Positions 28,610 through 36,332 of a stretch of 64,000 nt of DNA are shown here, in pieces (position 1 is the first letter of the stretch; every line of letters begins with the position of its first letter). The notes under the pieces are model-generated. The model did not search any database, was not told the DNA's origin, and saw only the letters and a program-made list of their open reading frames with translations. This stretch comes from Rhodohalobacter halophilus (lineage in GTDB: Bacteria; Bacteroidota; Rhodothermia; Balneolales; Balneolaceae): the NCBI RefSeq assembly GCF_001715195.1, contig NZ_MDWE01000011.1:62001-126000 (forward strand). The letters run 5' to 3'. The translations under genes were made by a program, and so were the position numbers.

Positions 28610-29875
28610 TTAGAAGCTAATTACTGCTTCGAGCATCAATCCGTTGAATTCTGCGTCGTTGAATACACTTCCGGTAGCAAAACCGTCGTATTTCTGACTT
28701 ACATATTCAACTTTGGCAAGGACATTCTTAGTTAGGAACCATCCGCCACCAACGTTGATTCGGCTAATGTCCACATCTTCACCGGCAGATGTATCACCTG
28801 TTACCAGGTTGTAGCGTCCACCGAGATAGAAGTTCTCCTTTTCTCCAAGCCGGTATAGAAGTTCTGCACCATACTGAGTGAAGTTACGTGTGTCAGGCTC
28901 TGCAGCAGCTTTGCCGGATGCAAACTCGAGCACTCCAAAGAACTCCAGCCCCTGGAACTTAACAAACGGGTTGATCATGATAGCCGTCATTTCGTTGCTA
29001 AAGCCCGGGTCAAATCGAGGGATACGAAATTCGCTTGAGCTTTCAGTAAGAATGTTGTAGTAACGTGATCCGGCGCGGTCACCTGCGTAGAGATATGTTC
29101 TTGCAGACTGTCCCGCGTGATATACAGAACCTGTAAGTCTTACACGAAGATCTTCGTTAACCTGAGAGTCATAACCCAGTTTACCTACCAGAGATACTCT
29201 GGTTGCAATTGCGCCCGGTGCAGGTTCTACAGTACTTTGATTCAGTTTACCGTTGGTTAAACCGATCATTGCAAGTAAACCATTGGACTGATAGTAAATT
29301 TCTCCACCAACCTCTGTTGTAAATGCATCCATGATATAGTTTCCAACAAACGGATTGTGGATAGCCTGACCGTTATCGGTTCTTCTAAAGTGAGCATCAC
29401 CATAGTTAATCTCCATGTGACCTACTTTGATTGTAACCTTGTCCATCAGTTCATCAAGAAGTCCATCCTGAATAAAATCAAGTCTGTCCACCTGCATGTA
29501 CCCACCTTTTACATAAGGCTGTCGATGGTGACGTGATGAGAGATAGGTGCGGAGGTGCATTCTCAGGCCGCGCTCAAGCTGTACATCAAGGTCGAGATTT
29601 GAAGTAGCAAGGTTAAAGTTCGGACCGAGCTCAAAAATTCCGCCTGCAGCGTTGTCTTGCTCAATAGCTTGGAATTGTAGGGTGTTTGCTCCGCCAATTC
29701 GAACTTTGACGCCGTCAAATTCTACATCTGTAGTTTTAGGTGATTCAAATACGTTAAGTCCGGTTTGGTCTGGTGCCCGGAAATATTGTAAGTCGCGTGA
29801 GGATTGCGCATTTGCAAAATCTGCCATAAGCAGAGAGGCGATAAGCACAACCATTGTCATCATTGTAGTTTTCAT
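28610..29875 (-). CDS. Outer-membrane porin-like beta-barrel protein
   Basis: The 421-residue product has a signal peptide (MKTTMMTMVVLIASLLMADFANA) and then strand-rich sequence with a central HMEINYGDAHFRRTDNG block. It ends in Phe (LEAVISF), as outer-membrane barrels do. The pattern matches phosphate/short-chain-anion porin-like proteins of Bacteroidota, but the substrate cannot be told. The ATG at 29875 is chosen for the signal peptide; a TTG at 29965 would add 30 non-signal residues. Its upstream region holds two tandem palindromes, and a two-component system lies behind it, which suggests regulation by that system. Confidence 0.83.
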   Translation of the reverse strand: MKTTMMTMVVLIASLLMADFANAQSSRDLQYFRAPDQTGLNVFESPKTTDVEFDGVKVRIGGANTLQFQAIEQDNAAGGIFELGPNFNLATSNLDLDVQLERGLRMHLRTYLSSRHHRQPYVKGGYMQVDRLDFIQDGLLDELMDKVTIKVGHMEINYGDAHFRRTDNGQAIHNPFVGNYIMDAFTTEVGGEIYYQSNGLLAMIGLTNGKLNQSTVEPAPGAIATRVSLVGKLGYDSQVNEDLRVRLTGSVYHAGQSARTYLYAGDRAGSRYYNILTESSSEFRIPRFDPGFSNEMTAIMINPFVKFQGLEFFGVLEFASGKAAAEPDTRNFTQYGAELLYRLGEKENFYLGGRYNLVTGDTSAGEDVDISRINVGGGWFLTKNVLAKVEYVSQKYDGFATGSVFNDAEFNGLMLEAVISF

Positions 29876-30179
29876 AACTGTGTGGTATTTGTTAGAAATT
29901 ATGGATAAAAACTTTTTTGTTGTTTGACTTCGGATAATTGAAGTTGTTTTATTTTGCTCGTTCAATCAAAACGACATGACCAATATCGGCACCGATCGGC
30001 TGCCGTGTTAGCGGTCAGTCGCTGATTGCGCAGTGGGGAATTCCCCGATACCAATAGGAATTTCCCCTATCGCACGCAAAGATCCATGCACATACGATAA
30101 TTGTTTTTTATGAACTTATACATTTATTAAACGTAAAAATACTTACTTATAAAAGTTTTTCCAGAAGACAGACTCTTCA
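29876..30179. other. Non-coding control region with a cluster of palindromes
   Basis: No credible gene is seen in these ~300 bases. The region holds an 8-bp palindrome CCGATCGG inside CGGCA...TGCCG (about 29986-30005), an imperfect TTAGCG/CGCTGA repeat, and the two GGAATTYCCC sites listed separately. The left part is AT-rich and should hold the promoter of the minus-strand channel gene, though I could not pick a clear -7 box. Confidence 0.6.
30035..30070. promoter_or_regulatory. Tandem palindromic operator-like sites
   Basis: GGGGAATTCCCC (30035-30046) is a perfect 12-bp palindrome. A related box, ATAGGAATTTCCCCTAT, lies at 30054-30070. Their centres are 20-21 bp apart, about two helical turns. 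The symmetry and GGGA/TCCC core resemble binding boxes of NarL/FixJ-class regulators such as DosR. Such a regulator is encoded next door at 30501-31157. Confidence 0.5.
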
Positions 30180-30473
30180 ATCTTTTTTTGGATTTGCAGC
30201 CTTTCACTTATTTGCAAAGTTCACGGTTGTGAATCTTCAGCATTTGTTCTTTCGATCGAAGATGAATTGAAACAGTTGAGTGAAGTTGAACTAACTGTGC
30301 GTTTTGAAGGCTCCTCGTCCGGATACAATTCCGGTGAAAATTACTACTCAACAGATGTTAATGAGGGATATTTGCTGTTAAGAGAGAAAGACCAATGTGG
30401 ATGTGACAAATTCACCTATTCAGTTTGGCAAACAACGTGGAGAATTCCATCCGGTACGAAACAAATGGTGTAA
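30180..30473 (+). CDS. Possible small exported protein with non-ATG start, or a gene remnant
   Basis: The frame is open from 30153 to the stop at 30471-30473. A hydrophobic stretch (IFFWICSLSLICKVHGC) is followed by about 80 polar residues with DQCGCDKFTYSVWQTTW, which look like a folded extracellular domain. The hydrophobic part would be a signal or lipoprotein leader, but no ATG, GTG or TTG precedes it. ATC at 30180 is the first possible start, and TTG at 30267 would discard the leader. It could be a decayed gene whose start was lost. I do not recognise a family. It converges with the response regulator gene. Confidence 0.3.
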   Translation: MFFWICSLSLICKVHGCESSAFVLSIEDELKQLSEVELTVRFEGSSSGYNSGENYYSTDVNEGYLLLREKDQCGCDKFTYSVWQTTWRIPSGTKQMV

Positions 30474-30500
30474 CTCTTAACTGTTTGGATAGGCTTTACC

Positions 30501-31157
30501 TTACCCGGAGGCACCTTCAACCCAGCGGACGGCGTGGCGCATCAGTTCGTTTGCAGTGTCAATCTGAAGTTTGTCCTTGATATTTGCCCGGTGGCTTTCA
30601 ACCGTTTTTACGGATATGTGAAGCTTTTCGCCAATCTCTTTTGTGGAGAGCCCTTTTCCGGTCAGTTCAAAAACTTCAAGCTCCCTGTCACTGAGCTGAT
30701 CCAGCGGGTTATCACTTTTCGAACTGTTGCCGGTGGCAAGTTTCATCAGCAATTTATTTCCAATCTTATTACTGAGGTAGATGCCGCCATTTAAAATTTG
30801 CTGAATAGCCTGAATCAGTACATCGACAGCTTCAAGTTTCATCAGATAACCTTTTGCTCCTGCGCGAAGTGCCCTCTCGGCATATAGCTCTTCATCATGG
30901 CGGCTGACAATCAAAATCTTCAGTTCCGGTACTTGGTGCAGCAGGTTTTTAACCAGCTCCAGGCCGTTCATTCCGGGAAGTGAAATATCAATAATGGCAA
31001 CATCAGGTTTGAGGGAAAGAATGTCGTTCATGGCATCCTCAGCCGATTCTGCCTGGCCGGCCAGCTCAAACTCTACCTCTTTTTCCAGTGTCATGGCAAG
31101 GCCTTTGCGCATCAGCGGATGATCATCAACAATATATATTTTCTTCTTTTCTGCCAT
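30501..31157 (-). CDS. NarL/FixJ-family response regulator
   Basis: This 218-residue protein has an N-terminal receiver domain with the acidic pair DD at residues 11-12, phospho-acceptor Asp57 in AIIDISLPGMNG and the conserved Lys near residue 107 (GAKGYLMKLE). A LuxR/NarL helix-turn-helix at the C-terminus reads LSDRELEVFELTGKGLSTKE and on through KTVESHRANIKDKL. The kinase gene lies 84 bp upstream in the same direction. The regulator should bind inverted-repeat DNA as a dimer; the tandem palindromes 430 bp away are the obvious candidate target. Confidence 0.95.
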   Translation of the reverse strand: MAEKKKIYIVDDHPLMRKGLAMTLEKEVEFELAGQAESAEDAMNDILSLKPDVAIIDISLPGMNGLELVKNLLHQVPELKILIVSRHDEELYAERALRAGAKGYLMKLEAVDVLIQAIQQILNGGIYLSNKIGNKLLMKLATGNSSKSDNPLDQLSDRELEVFELTGKGLSTKEIGEKLHISVKTVESHRANIKDKLQIDTANELMRHAVRWVEGASG

Positions 31158-31241
31158 AGGTTTAAAATCTGAAACCAGTTATCTCGGTTAGTAGCGGTGT
31201 GAAAGTTTAATAAAAAAGCGCATCATTCGCACAGGCAGATT

Positions 31242-32663
31242 CTATTTGAATGAGTAGTTGTTTCCAACCGGATAAAGCGTAATAATAATTTTGGCGCCTC
31301 CCAATGCCTCACTCGTGGCAATATCGAGATTAGCCCCGATCAGTCTTGATCGGAAATGCATGATTCGCACTCCCAGACCGCGCTCTTCCTCCCAGTCGTC
31401 AGAAAAACCGGTGCCATTATCTTCAATTTTAATCACAATACGTTCCTTACCCGGTTCAATGGAAATATACACTTCAGAAGCATTTCCGTGTTTAACGGCA
31501 TTGTTGGTTGCTTCCTGTATAATTCTGTAGAGGTGTGTGAGGCTTGTTGAATCTTCAAAATGGAGATTGTCCGGAATATCCAGCCTGCAGGTGATGTTAA
31601 AAAGTTTTTCGGCATTTTTGAGCATGCGTTCCAGTGCGGCTTTCAGTCCTTGTCCTTCAAATTCTACCGGAATCAAACCGCGCGATAGACTTCTTGCATA
31701 TTCATCAGCCTCTTTTACCAGTCGTGTGATGTCGTCTACTTCCTCAGCAAGTTCGTGCCCATCTTCTCTCAGGGAGTTGGCAATATTACGGTTAATCAGG
31801 CTGATACCTGTTAGCATCTGTCCGAGTCCGTCGTGTAAATCCTGCCCGATGCGATGCCGTTCGTGCTCACTGATGCGAAGCACCTCCTGTTCGAGGCGTC
31901 GCTGCTCGGTAATGTCTCGTACGATTCCGGTGTATAAGCGCTGCCCATTTACGTTTACTTCACTCACGGCCAGGTACATAGGAAATGTAGTGCCGTCTTT
32001 TCTCAAACCGGTAACCTCCCGCCCAATACCGATAATTTTTTTGTGTCCGGTTTGATGGTAGTTGTTAATATAGTCATCGTGTTCACGACGGTAGGGTTGA
32101 GGCATTAACAGCTTCACATTTTTGCCGATCACCTCAGATGCTTTGTAGAGAAAGAGATTTTCTGCTGCCTGATTGAATGTTCGAATCTGGGCATGTCTGT
32201 CGATGGTAATAATTGCATCAACGGTGGTCTTGAGAATACTTCGTGCCCGCGCCTCACTCTCTCTGAGTTTCTGTTCAATTAAAAACTGCTCCTCCTTGTT
32301 TCGTGCCATCTTTTCGGCAAAGGCGAGACGAACATCCAGGCGTTGTTCATCGAACAGAGATTCTGTTATGTACTGATCTACTTCTGCGTCCAAAACCCGA
32401 TGAAGATGATCCATCTGATCTTTGCTGATCACGGCTATAATGGTGCGATGTTTGCCGCGTTCACTTGCACGGGCAAGCCGGCAGAGCCGAAGTCCCTGAT
32501 CCGAAATATCACTTAATAGAACGAGGGAAATGTCTTCATTTTCGATCCTGTTGAGAAGTTCATCGTCCGGCTCACCTATTACAACCTGGTGATTCCGGCG
32601 CTCAAGGGCATTTTTTAAAATGTGAATTGAATCGCTGTTAAATCCTGTGACAACTGTTTTCAT
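31242..32663 (-). CDS. FixL-like PAS sensor histidine kinase (HisKA_3/NarX type) with degenerate N-terminal receiver
   Basis: This 473-residue cytoplasmic kinase has three parts. Residues 1-120 look like a receiver fold without a proper acidic pocket. Residues ~135-255 form a PAS domain very close to the FixL oxygen sensor. His195 in RREHDDYI matches the haem-ligating His of FixL, and Arg215 in IIGIGREVTG matches its distal Arg220; LRKDGTTFPM also agrees. The kinase part has phospho-acceptor His277 (IGQDLHDGLGQ), the N box EATNNAVKHG and the ATP loop EDNGTGF. There are no membrane segments. It pairs with the downstream regulator. Oxygen or redox sensing is inferred. Confidence 0.9.
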   Translation of the reverse strand: MKTVVTGFNSDSIHILKNALERRNHQVVIGEPDDELLNRIENEDISLVLLSDISDQGLRLCRLARASERGKHRTIIAVISKDQMDHLHRVLDAEVDQYITESLFDEQRLDVRLAFAEKMARNKEEQFLIEQKLRESEARARSILKTTVDAIITIDRHAQIRTFNQAAENLFLYKASEVIGKNVKLLMPQPYRREHDDYINNYHQTGHKKIIGIGREVTGLRKDGTTFPMYLAVSEVNVNGQRLYTGIVRDITEQRRLEQEVLRISEHERHRIGQDLHDGLGQMLTGISLINRNIANSLREDGHELAEEVDDITRLVKEADEYARSLSRGLIPVEFEGQGLKAALERMLKNAEKLFNITCRLDIPDNLHFEDSTSLTHLYRIIQEATNNAVKHGNASEVYISIEPGKERIVIKIEDNGTGFSDDWEEERGLGVRIMHFRSRLIGANLDIATSEALGGAKIIITLYPVGNNYSFK

Positions 32664-32799
32664 CGATGTAATTTGCTCTTGTGCATAACGTAACTTCAGG
32701 CTCTATTTTTTCTGCCTTTAACCTATCTGTCAGGTTGTTCATTAAAATAGTAAATGGTAACGAATAGTCTAATTGGGATTAGTCAGTAATCGGCTTGAT

Positions 32800-34137
32800 T
32801 TAACTCTTAATAATTTTCTCGGAACCATCTTCCCACTCAATCTCTGTGGTTTTTGAGGCGTTAAATGCACTCCTGGAGCGAATCCATTTACCATCCTGTA
32901 TAATTCTTGAAAACCCATGCTGAAGCGGAGCCATCGGGTTTACCTCTTCAAGTCGGGCTGCCGTTTGATGCAGAAGTGATCTTCTGGATTCCACGATACG
33001 CTCAAATCGGTTGTCGAGCCGTTCGGTAGCCACAGCCAGTGATTCCCCCCACTTCTGAAGCTGCAGTTGCGGATTTTTAGACTCAATCTGTGAGCCCAGA
33101 TGCCGGACCCGGTTCCTGAGATTCAGAATCATTCGGTCCACTCTGTTTTCCAGCTGATCATTCAATGACTGCACCCGTCCGGCCTGAAACTTCAGTTTTT
33201 CCTGCACCACAAGCAGCGCGTGTGAATTGGCCAGGCGGTCAACATAATCCCGGTGGTTCTGGATTTTCTGTTGCAAAACGGTTGCCAAACTCTGTGTGTA
33301 ATCCTCCACCAGGTATCGCAGCTCATTGATGTCGGGTGCCGCGATAATTACAGCCTGAGTGGGAGTTGCTGCCCGTGCATCGGCTACGAAATCGGAAATA
33401 CTGAAATCTACCTCGTGTCCAACAGCGCTGATTACGGGAATGGGACAGTTGAAAAGAGCCCGGGCCACCTGCTCTTCGTTAAAAGGCCAAAGATCTTCAA
33501 GTGAGCCTCCGCCGCGGCCAACAATCAGAACATCCACAGGTTCAGGCTGCCTCACAAACCACTCAATCGCTTTTACCAGCTCTGGAGCCGCATTCAATCC
33601 CTGAACAGAAGCGTGGTGCAGGTAGAGGGTTGCCACCGGCCATCGTTGTTCAAAAGTGGATTTTATATCATGAAAAGCCGCTCCGGTTGATGACGTAATC
33701 ACTCCAACTTTACGGGGAAATGGGGGAATCGGTTTTTTGTGGGCATCGCTGAAAAGCCCCTCTTTCTCCAGCTTTTTCTTGAGCTCCTCAAATTTCTGCT
33801 GAAGTTTCCCAATACCCGCCTGTTGGACCAGAGTTACCATCATTTGATACCGGCCGTGTGGTGCATAAACTTGAAGATCACCGCCCAGAACAACCTGCTG
33901 TCCATCTGTGATTTGTACTCCCAAACGTTGTGCAGTACTACGCCAGATAACACAGGGAAGCTGGGCACTATCATCCTTTACAGTAAAATAGTAGTGCCCG
34001 TTTCGGCTCTGATTTACATTACTGATTTCACCTTCAACCAGAATATCCCGAAAATTGTTTTCCAGAATTCCCTTGATCTTTTCGGTGATCTCAGTAACAG
34101 AGGGGACATCAAAAGAGAATGGAATTTGGTTTGTCAT
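32800..34137 (-). CDS. xseA: Exodeoxyribonuclease VII large subunit
   Basis: This 445-residue subunit degrades single-stranded DNA together with XseB. An N-terminal OB fold (LVEGEISNVNQSRNGHYYFTVKD) leads into the catalytic domain with GVITSSTGAAFHDI, VGRGGGSLEDLWPFNEE, PVISAVGHEVDFSISDFVADARAATPTQA. A long coiled coil (about 265-400) and the C-terminal PLQHGFSRI block follow. The small-subunit gene, often next to it, is not in this window. The neighbours on both sides look unrelated. Confidence 0.96.
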   Translation of the reverse strand: MTNQIPFSFDVPSVTEITEKIKGILENNFRDILVEGEISNVNQSRNGHYYFTVKDDSAQLPCVIWRSTAQRLGVQITDGQQVVLGGDLQVYAPHGRYQMMVTLVQQAGIGKLQQKFEELKKKLEKEGLFSDAHKKPIPPFPRKVGVITSSTGAAFHDIKSTFEQRWPVATLYLHHASVQGLNAAPELVKAIEWFVRQPEPVDVLIVGRGGGSLEDLWPFNEEQVARALFNCPIPVISAVGHEVDFSISDFVADARAATPTQAVIIAAPDINELRYLVEDYTQSLATVLQQKIQNHRDYVDRLANSHALLVVQEKLKFQAGRVQSLNDQLENRVDRMILNLRNRVRHLGSQIESKNPQLQLQKWGESLAVATERLDNRFERIVESRRSLLHQTAARLEEVNPMAPLQHGFSRIIQDGKWIRSRSAFNASKTTEIEWEDGSEKIIKS

Positions 34138-34248
34138 CTATCAGAAGTTGTTTTCGGCTTAGGGGTTTTTCGGTTTGATGAATGATAATGAAAATATAGG
34201 GCACTGTTTGAATGGATCTGTTCACGTTTGCGTGGTTGAGGGTGGAAC

Positions 34249-34851
34249 CTAATGGAGTGGTTTTATCCAGAAAACCATCTCCTTTTCTGATTCACTCGCT
34301 TCGTGCAAATCCTTCCAGGAAAAGCTGGTTGTGAGATCGGGACGTTTTTGGTAGCCATATTTACTCCAAATCGGTTCCAGAGATTGATAATTTTCCGGTT
34401 TCAGAGGATGGTCCACCGCACGTACAACCGCACAAAATGTGATCCAGTTAAACCCGTCCAGACTTTTGGCATGTTGCTCTCTCTCACTAAAAAAATATTT
34501 GTAGATTCCATGCCCGCGATACTTTTTCCTGAGGATTGACTCACCACAGTAAAAAATCTTTTCCGGATCGATCCCGGCCATCAAAAAGGGTTTTTGAAAT
34601 GCTTCATCCTCATCCCGGAGCGGAATTCCGGTTGAACACCCGACTAATTCTCTGTTGTCAAATACCAACACTGCAAAACTGTCGGGCGATTCTAGATAGG
34701 TTTTCAGGTACTCCTGTTCATATTCTTCGCTTCCATCATACAGGTAGGGAAACTCCCTGAAAACCTCGATTCTTAGTCGACCAATTTTTTCCAGATAGGG
34801 TTTCAGCTCATTTCCTACAACAGATTCGATCCTTATTTGATTGGATTTCAT
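34249..34851 (-). CDS. GNAT-family N-acetyltransferase
   Basis: This 200-residue protein has the GNAT fold: LRIEVFREFPYLYDGSEEYEQEYL near the N-terminus, a central strand with FAVLVFDNRELVGCSTGIPL, and the acetyl-CoA loop RKKYRGHGIYKYFF (motif R-x-x-G-x-G/A). The family transfers an acetyl group from acetyl-CoA to an amine; the substrate is not visible. It is a single gene with 106 bp to the divergent pyrC. Confidence 0.82.
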   Translation of the reverse strand: MKSNQIRIESVVGNELKPYLEKIGRLRIEVFREFPYLYDGSEEYEQEYLKTYLESPDSFAVLVFDNRELVGCSTGIPLRDEDEAFQKPFLMAGIDPEKIFYCGESILRKKYRGHGIYKYFFSEREQHAKSLDGFNWITFCAVVRAVDHPLKPENYQSLEPIWSKYGYQKRPDLTTSFSWKDLHEASESEKEMVFWIKPLH

Positions 34852-34924
34852 AACACATTTTTGATTTATACAGACAATTCGCCGGAAGTTCAGATCTCAA
34901 ATCGTAATTATGCAGAATTCGGCC

Positions 34925-34932
34925 TATATTTG
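34925..34932 (+). promoter_or_regulatory. Candidate -7 box of the pyrC promoter
   Basis: TATATTTG followed by C matches the Bacteroidota -7 consensus TAnnTTTG and lies 25 bases before the pyrC start codon. No convincing TTG -33 box is found at the usual distance, so this is tentative. Confidence 0.35.
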
Positions 34933-34957
34933 CACAAAAAATTAAACCTCATTTGAT

Positions 34958-36268
34958 ATGGAAGCCAAGCCCAACATTTTAATTAAAAATTGCATACCGG
35001 TCGGAGATAATTTTGACGGGAAAAGTTCGATGGATATCCGTATTTCGGATGGAAAAATTTCTGAACTGGGCAAGGAGCTTTCCTCAAACAAAGATGAACA
35101 GGAGTATGACGCCGGCGGGGCATTTGTTAGCGGCGGCTGGATGGATATGCATGTCCATTTTCGTGAGCCCGGATTTGAACACAAGGAGACTGTTGAGACC
35201 GGTTGCCGTTCCGCAATGTTTGGAGGTTTTACCGAAGTTGCCTGCATGCCCAACACCAAACCGGCAACCCACACCCGCGATGTTGTGGAGTTCATCAAGA
35301 AGAAGGCCGAAGGACAGCTCGTTGACGTACACCCGATTGGAACGGTAACCAAAGAACGGAGAGGGGAGTCGATTGCCGAAATGGCCGATATGCAAAAAGG
35401 TGGTGCTGTTGCATTCAGTGATGATGGAGATCCGGTTTATGACTCTCAGGTAATGCGTGTGGCTTTGGAGTATTCGTCCATGCTTGGTGTGCCGATTATT
35501 AACCACGAGGAGGATCTGGCACTCTCACGTCCTGGCCACATGAATGAAGGGGTGGTCTCAACCCGGCTGGGTCTGGAAGGAACTCCCGGAATTGCCGAAG
35601 AGACGATGATTGCCAGGGATATACTTTTGGCGGGATTTACCGGCGGACATATCCACGTGGCGCATATCAGTACTCGAAAGGCGGTTGATCTGGTTCGAAA
35701 AGCAAAAGCTGAAGGAATTAACGTAACCACAGAAGTTTGCACGCACCATTTTGATCTGACCGACGAAGAGATCGACAAGCGTCATTTCGATACGAATGTT
35801 AAAATGCACCCGCCGCTCCGTACTCAGGATGATGTAGACGCCATGATTGAAGGGCTGGCCGATGGAACCATTGACGTGATTTGCACCGATCATGCCCCTC
35901 ACGCCATCGAGGAGAAAGAGGTAGAGTTTATCTATGCGCCGAACGGGATTACCGGTTTGGACACAGCATGGTCTATTAGTGTGATGAGATTGATTAAGCC
36001 GGGCAAACTTTCTCTCAACCAGGTAATGGATAAGCTGGTTGTGAAGCCTCGGGAAATTCTGAATCTCTATGTGCCTAAAATTGAGGCAGGAGAGAACGCT
36101 AATCTGACACTCTTCAATACGGATGAGGAGTGGACCTACAGTGAAAAAGAGGTTCGATCAAAATCGAAAAACTCTCCATACATAGGTGATACCTTGACCG
36201 GCCGGGCCATAGCGGTATATAATCGCGGCCGTTTCCATGAAAACCTGCTAAAAGATAAAGCAGAGTAG
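34958..36268 (+). CDS. pyrC: Dihydroorotase (class I)
   Basis: This 436-residue zinc amidohydrolase closes carbamoyl-aspartate to dihydroorotate in pyrimidine synthesis. The metal motif DMHVHFREPG is present near residue 65, with MPNTKPATHT, the metal-bridging region INHEED, HVAHIST, and the second metal Asp in VICTDHAPHA. The class I length and C-terminal hydantoinase-like domain (KIEAGENANLTLFNTDEEW) are complete. It stands alone, with no other pyr biosynthesis gene beside it; pyrH is 27 kb away. Confidence 0.96.
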   Translation: MEAKPNILIKNCIPVGDNFDGKSSMDIRISDGKISELGKELSSNKDEQEYDAGGAFVSGGWMDMHVHFREPGFEHKETVETGCRSAMFGGFTEVACMPNTKPATHTRDVVEFIKKKAEGQLVDVHPIGTVTKERRGESIAEMADMQKGGAVAFSDDGDPVYDSQVMRVALEYSSMLGVPIINHEEDLALSRPGHMNEGVVSTRLGLEGTPGIAEETMIARDILLAGFTGGHIHVAHISTRKAVDLVRKAKAEGINVTTEVCTHHFDLTDEEIDKRHFDTNVKMHPPLRTQDDVDAMIEGLADGTIDVICTDHAPHAIEEKEVEFIYAPNGITGLDTAWSISVMRLIKPGKLSLNQVMDKLVVKPREILNLYVPKIEAGENANLTLFNTDEEWTYSEKEVRSKSKNSPYIGDTLTGRAIAVYNRGRFHENLLKDKAE

Positions 36269-36332
36269 GCCAATGCAACGGAGCAGGTGCCGTTTGTTGT
36301 TTTGTACCTGTCCGATTGAATAACTCTATATC

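Noticed and set aside
33739-34185. 148-residue plus-strand frame over the xseA 5' end
   Set aside because: Antisense to a well-supported gene, with no homology signal.
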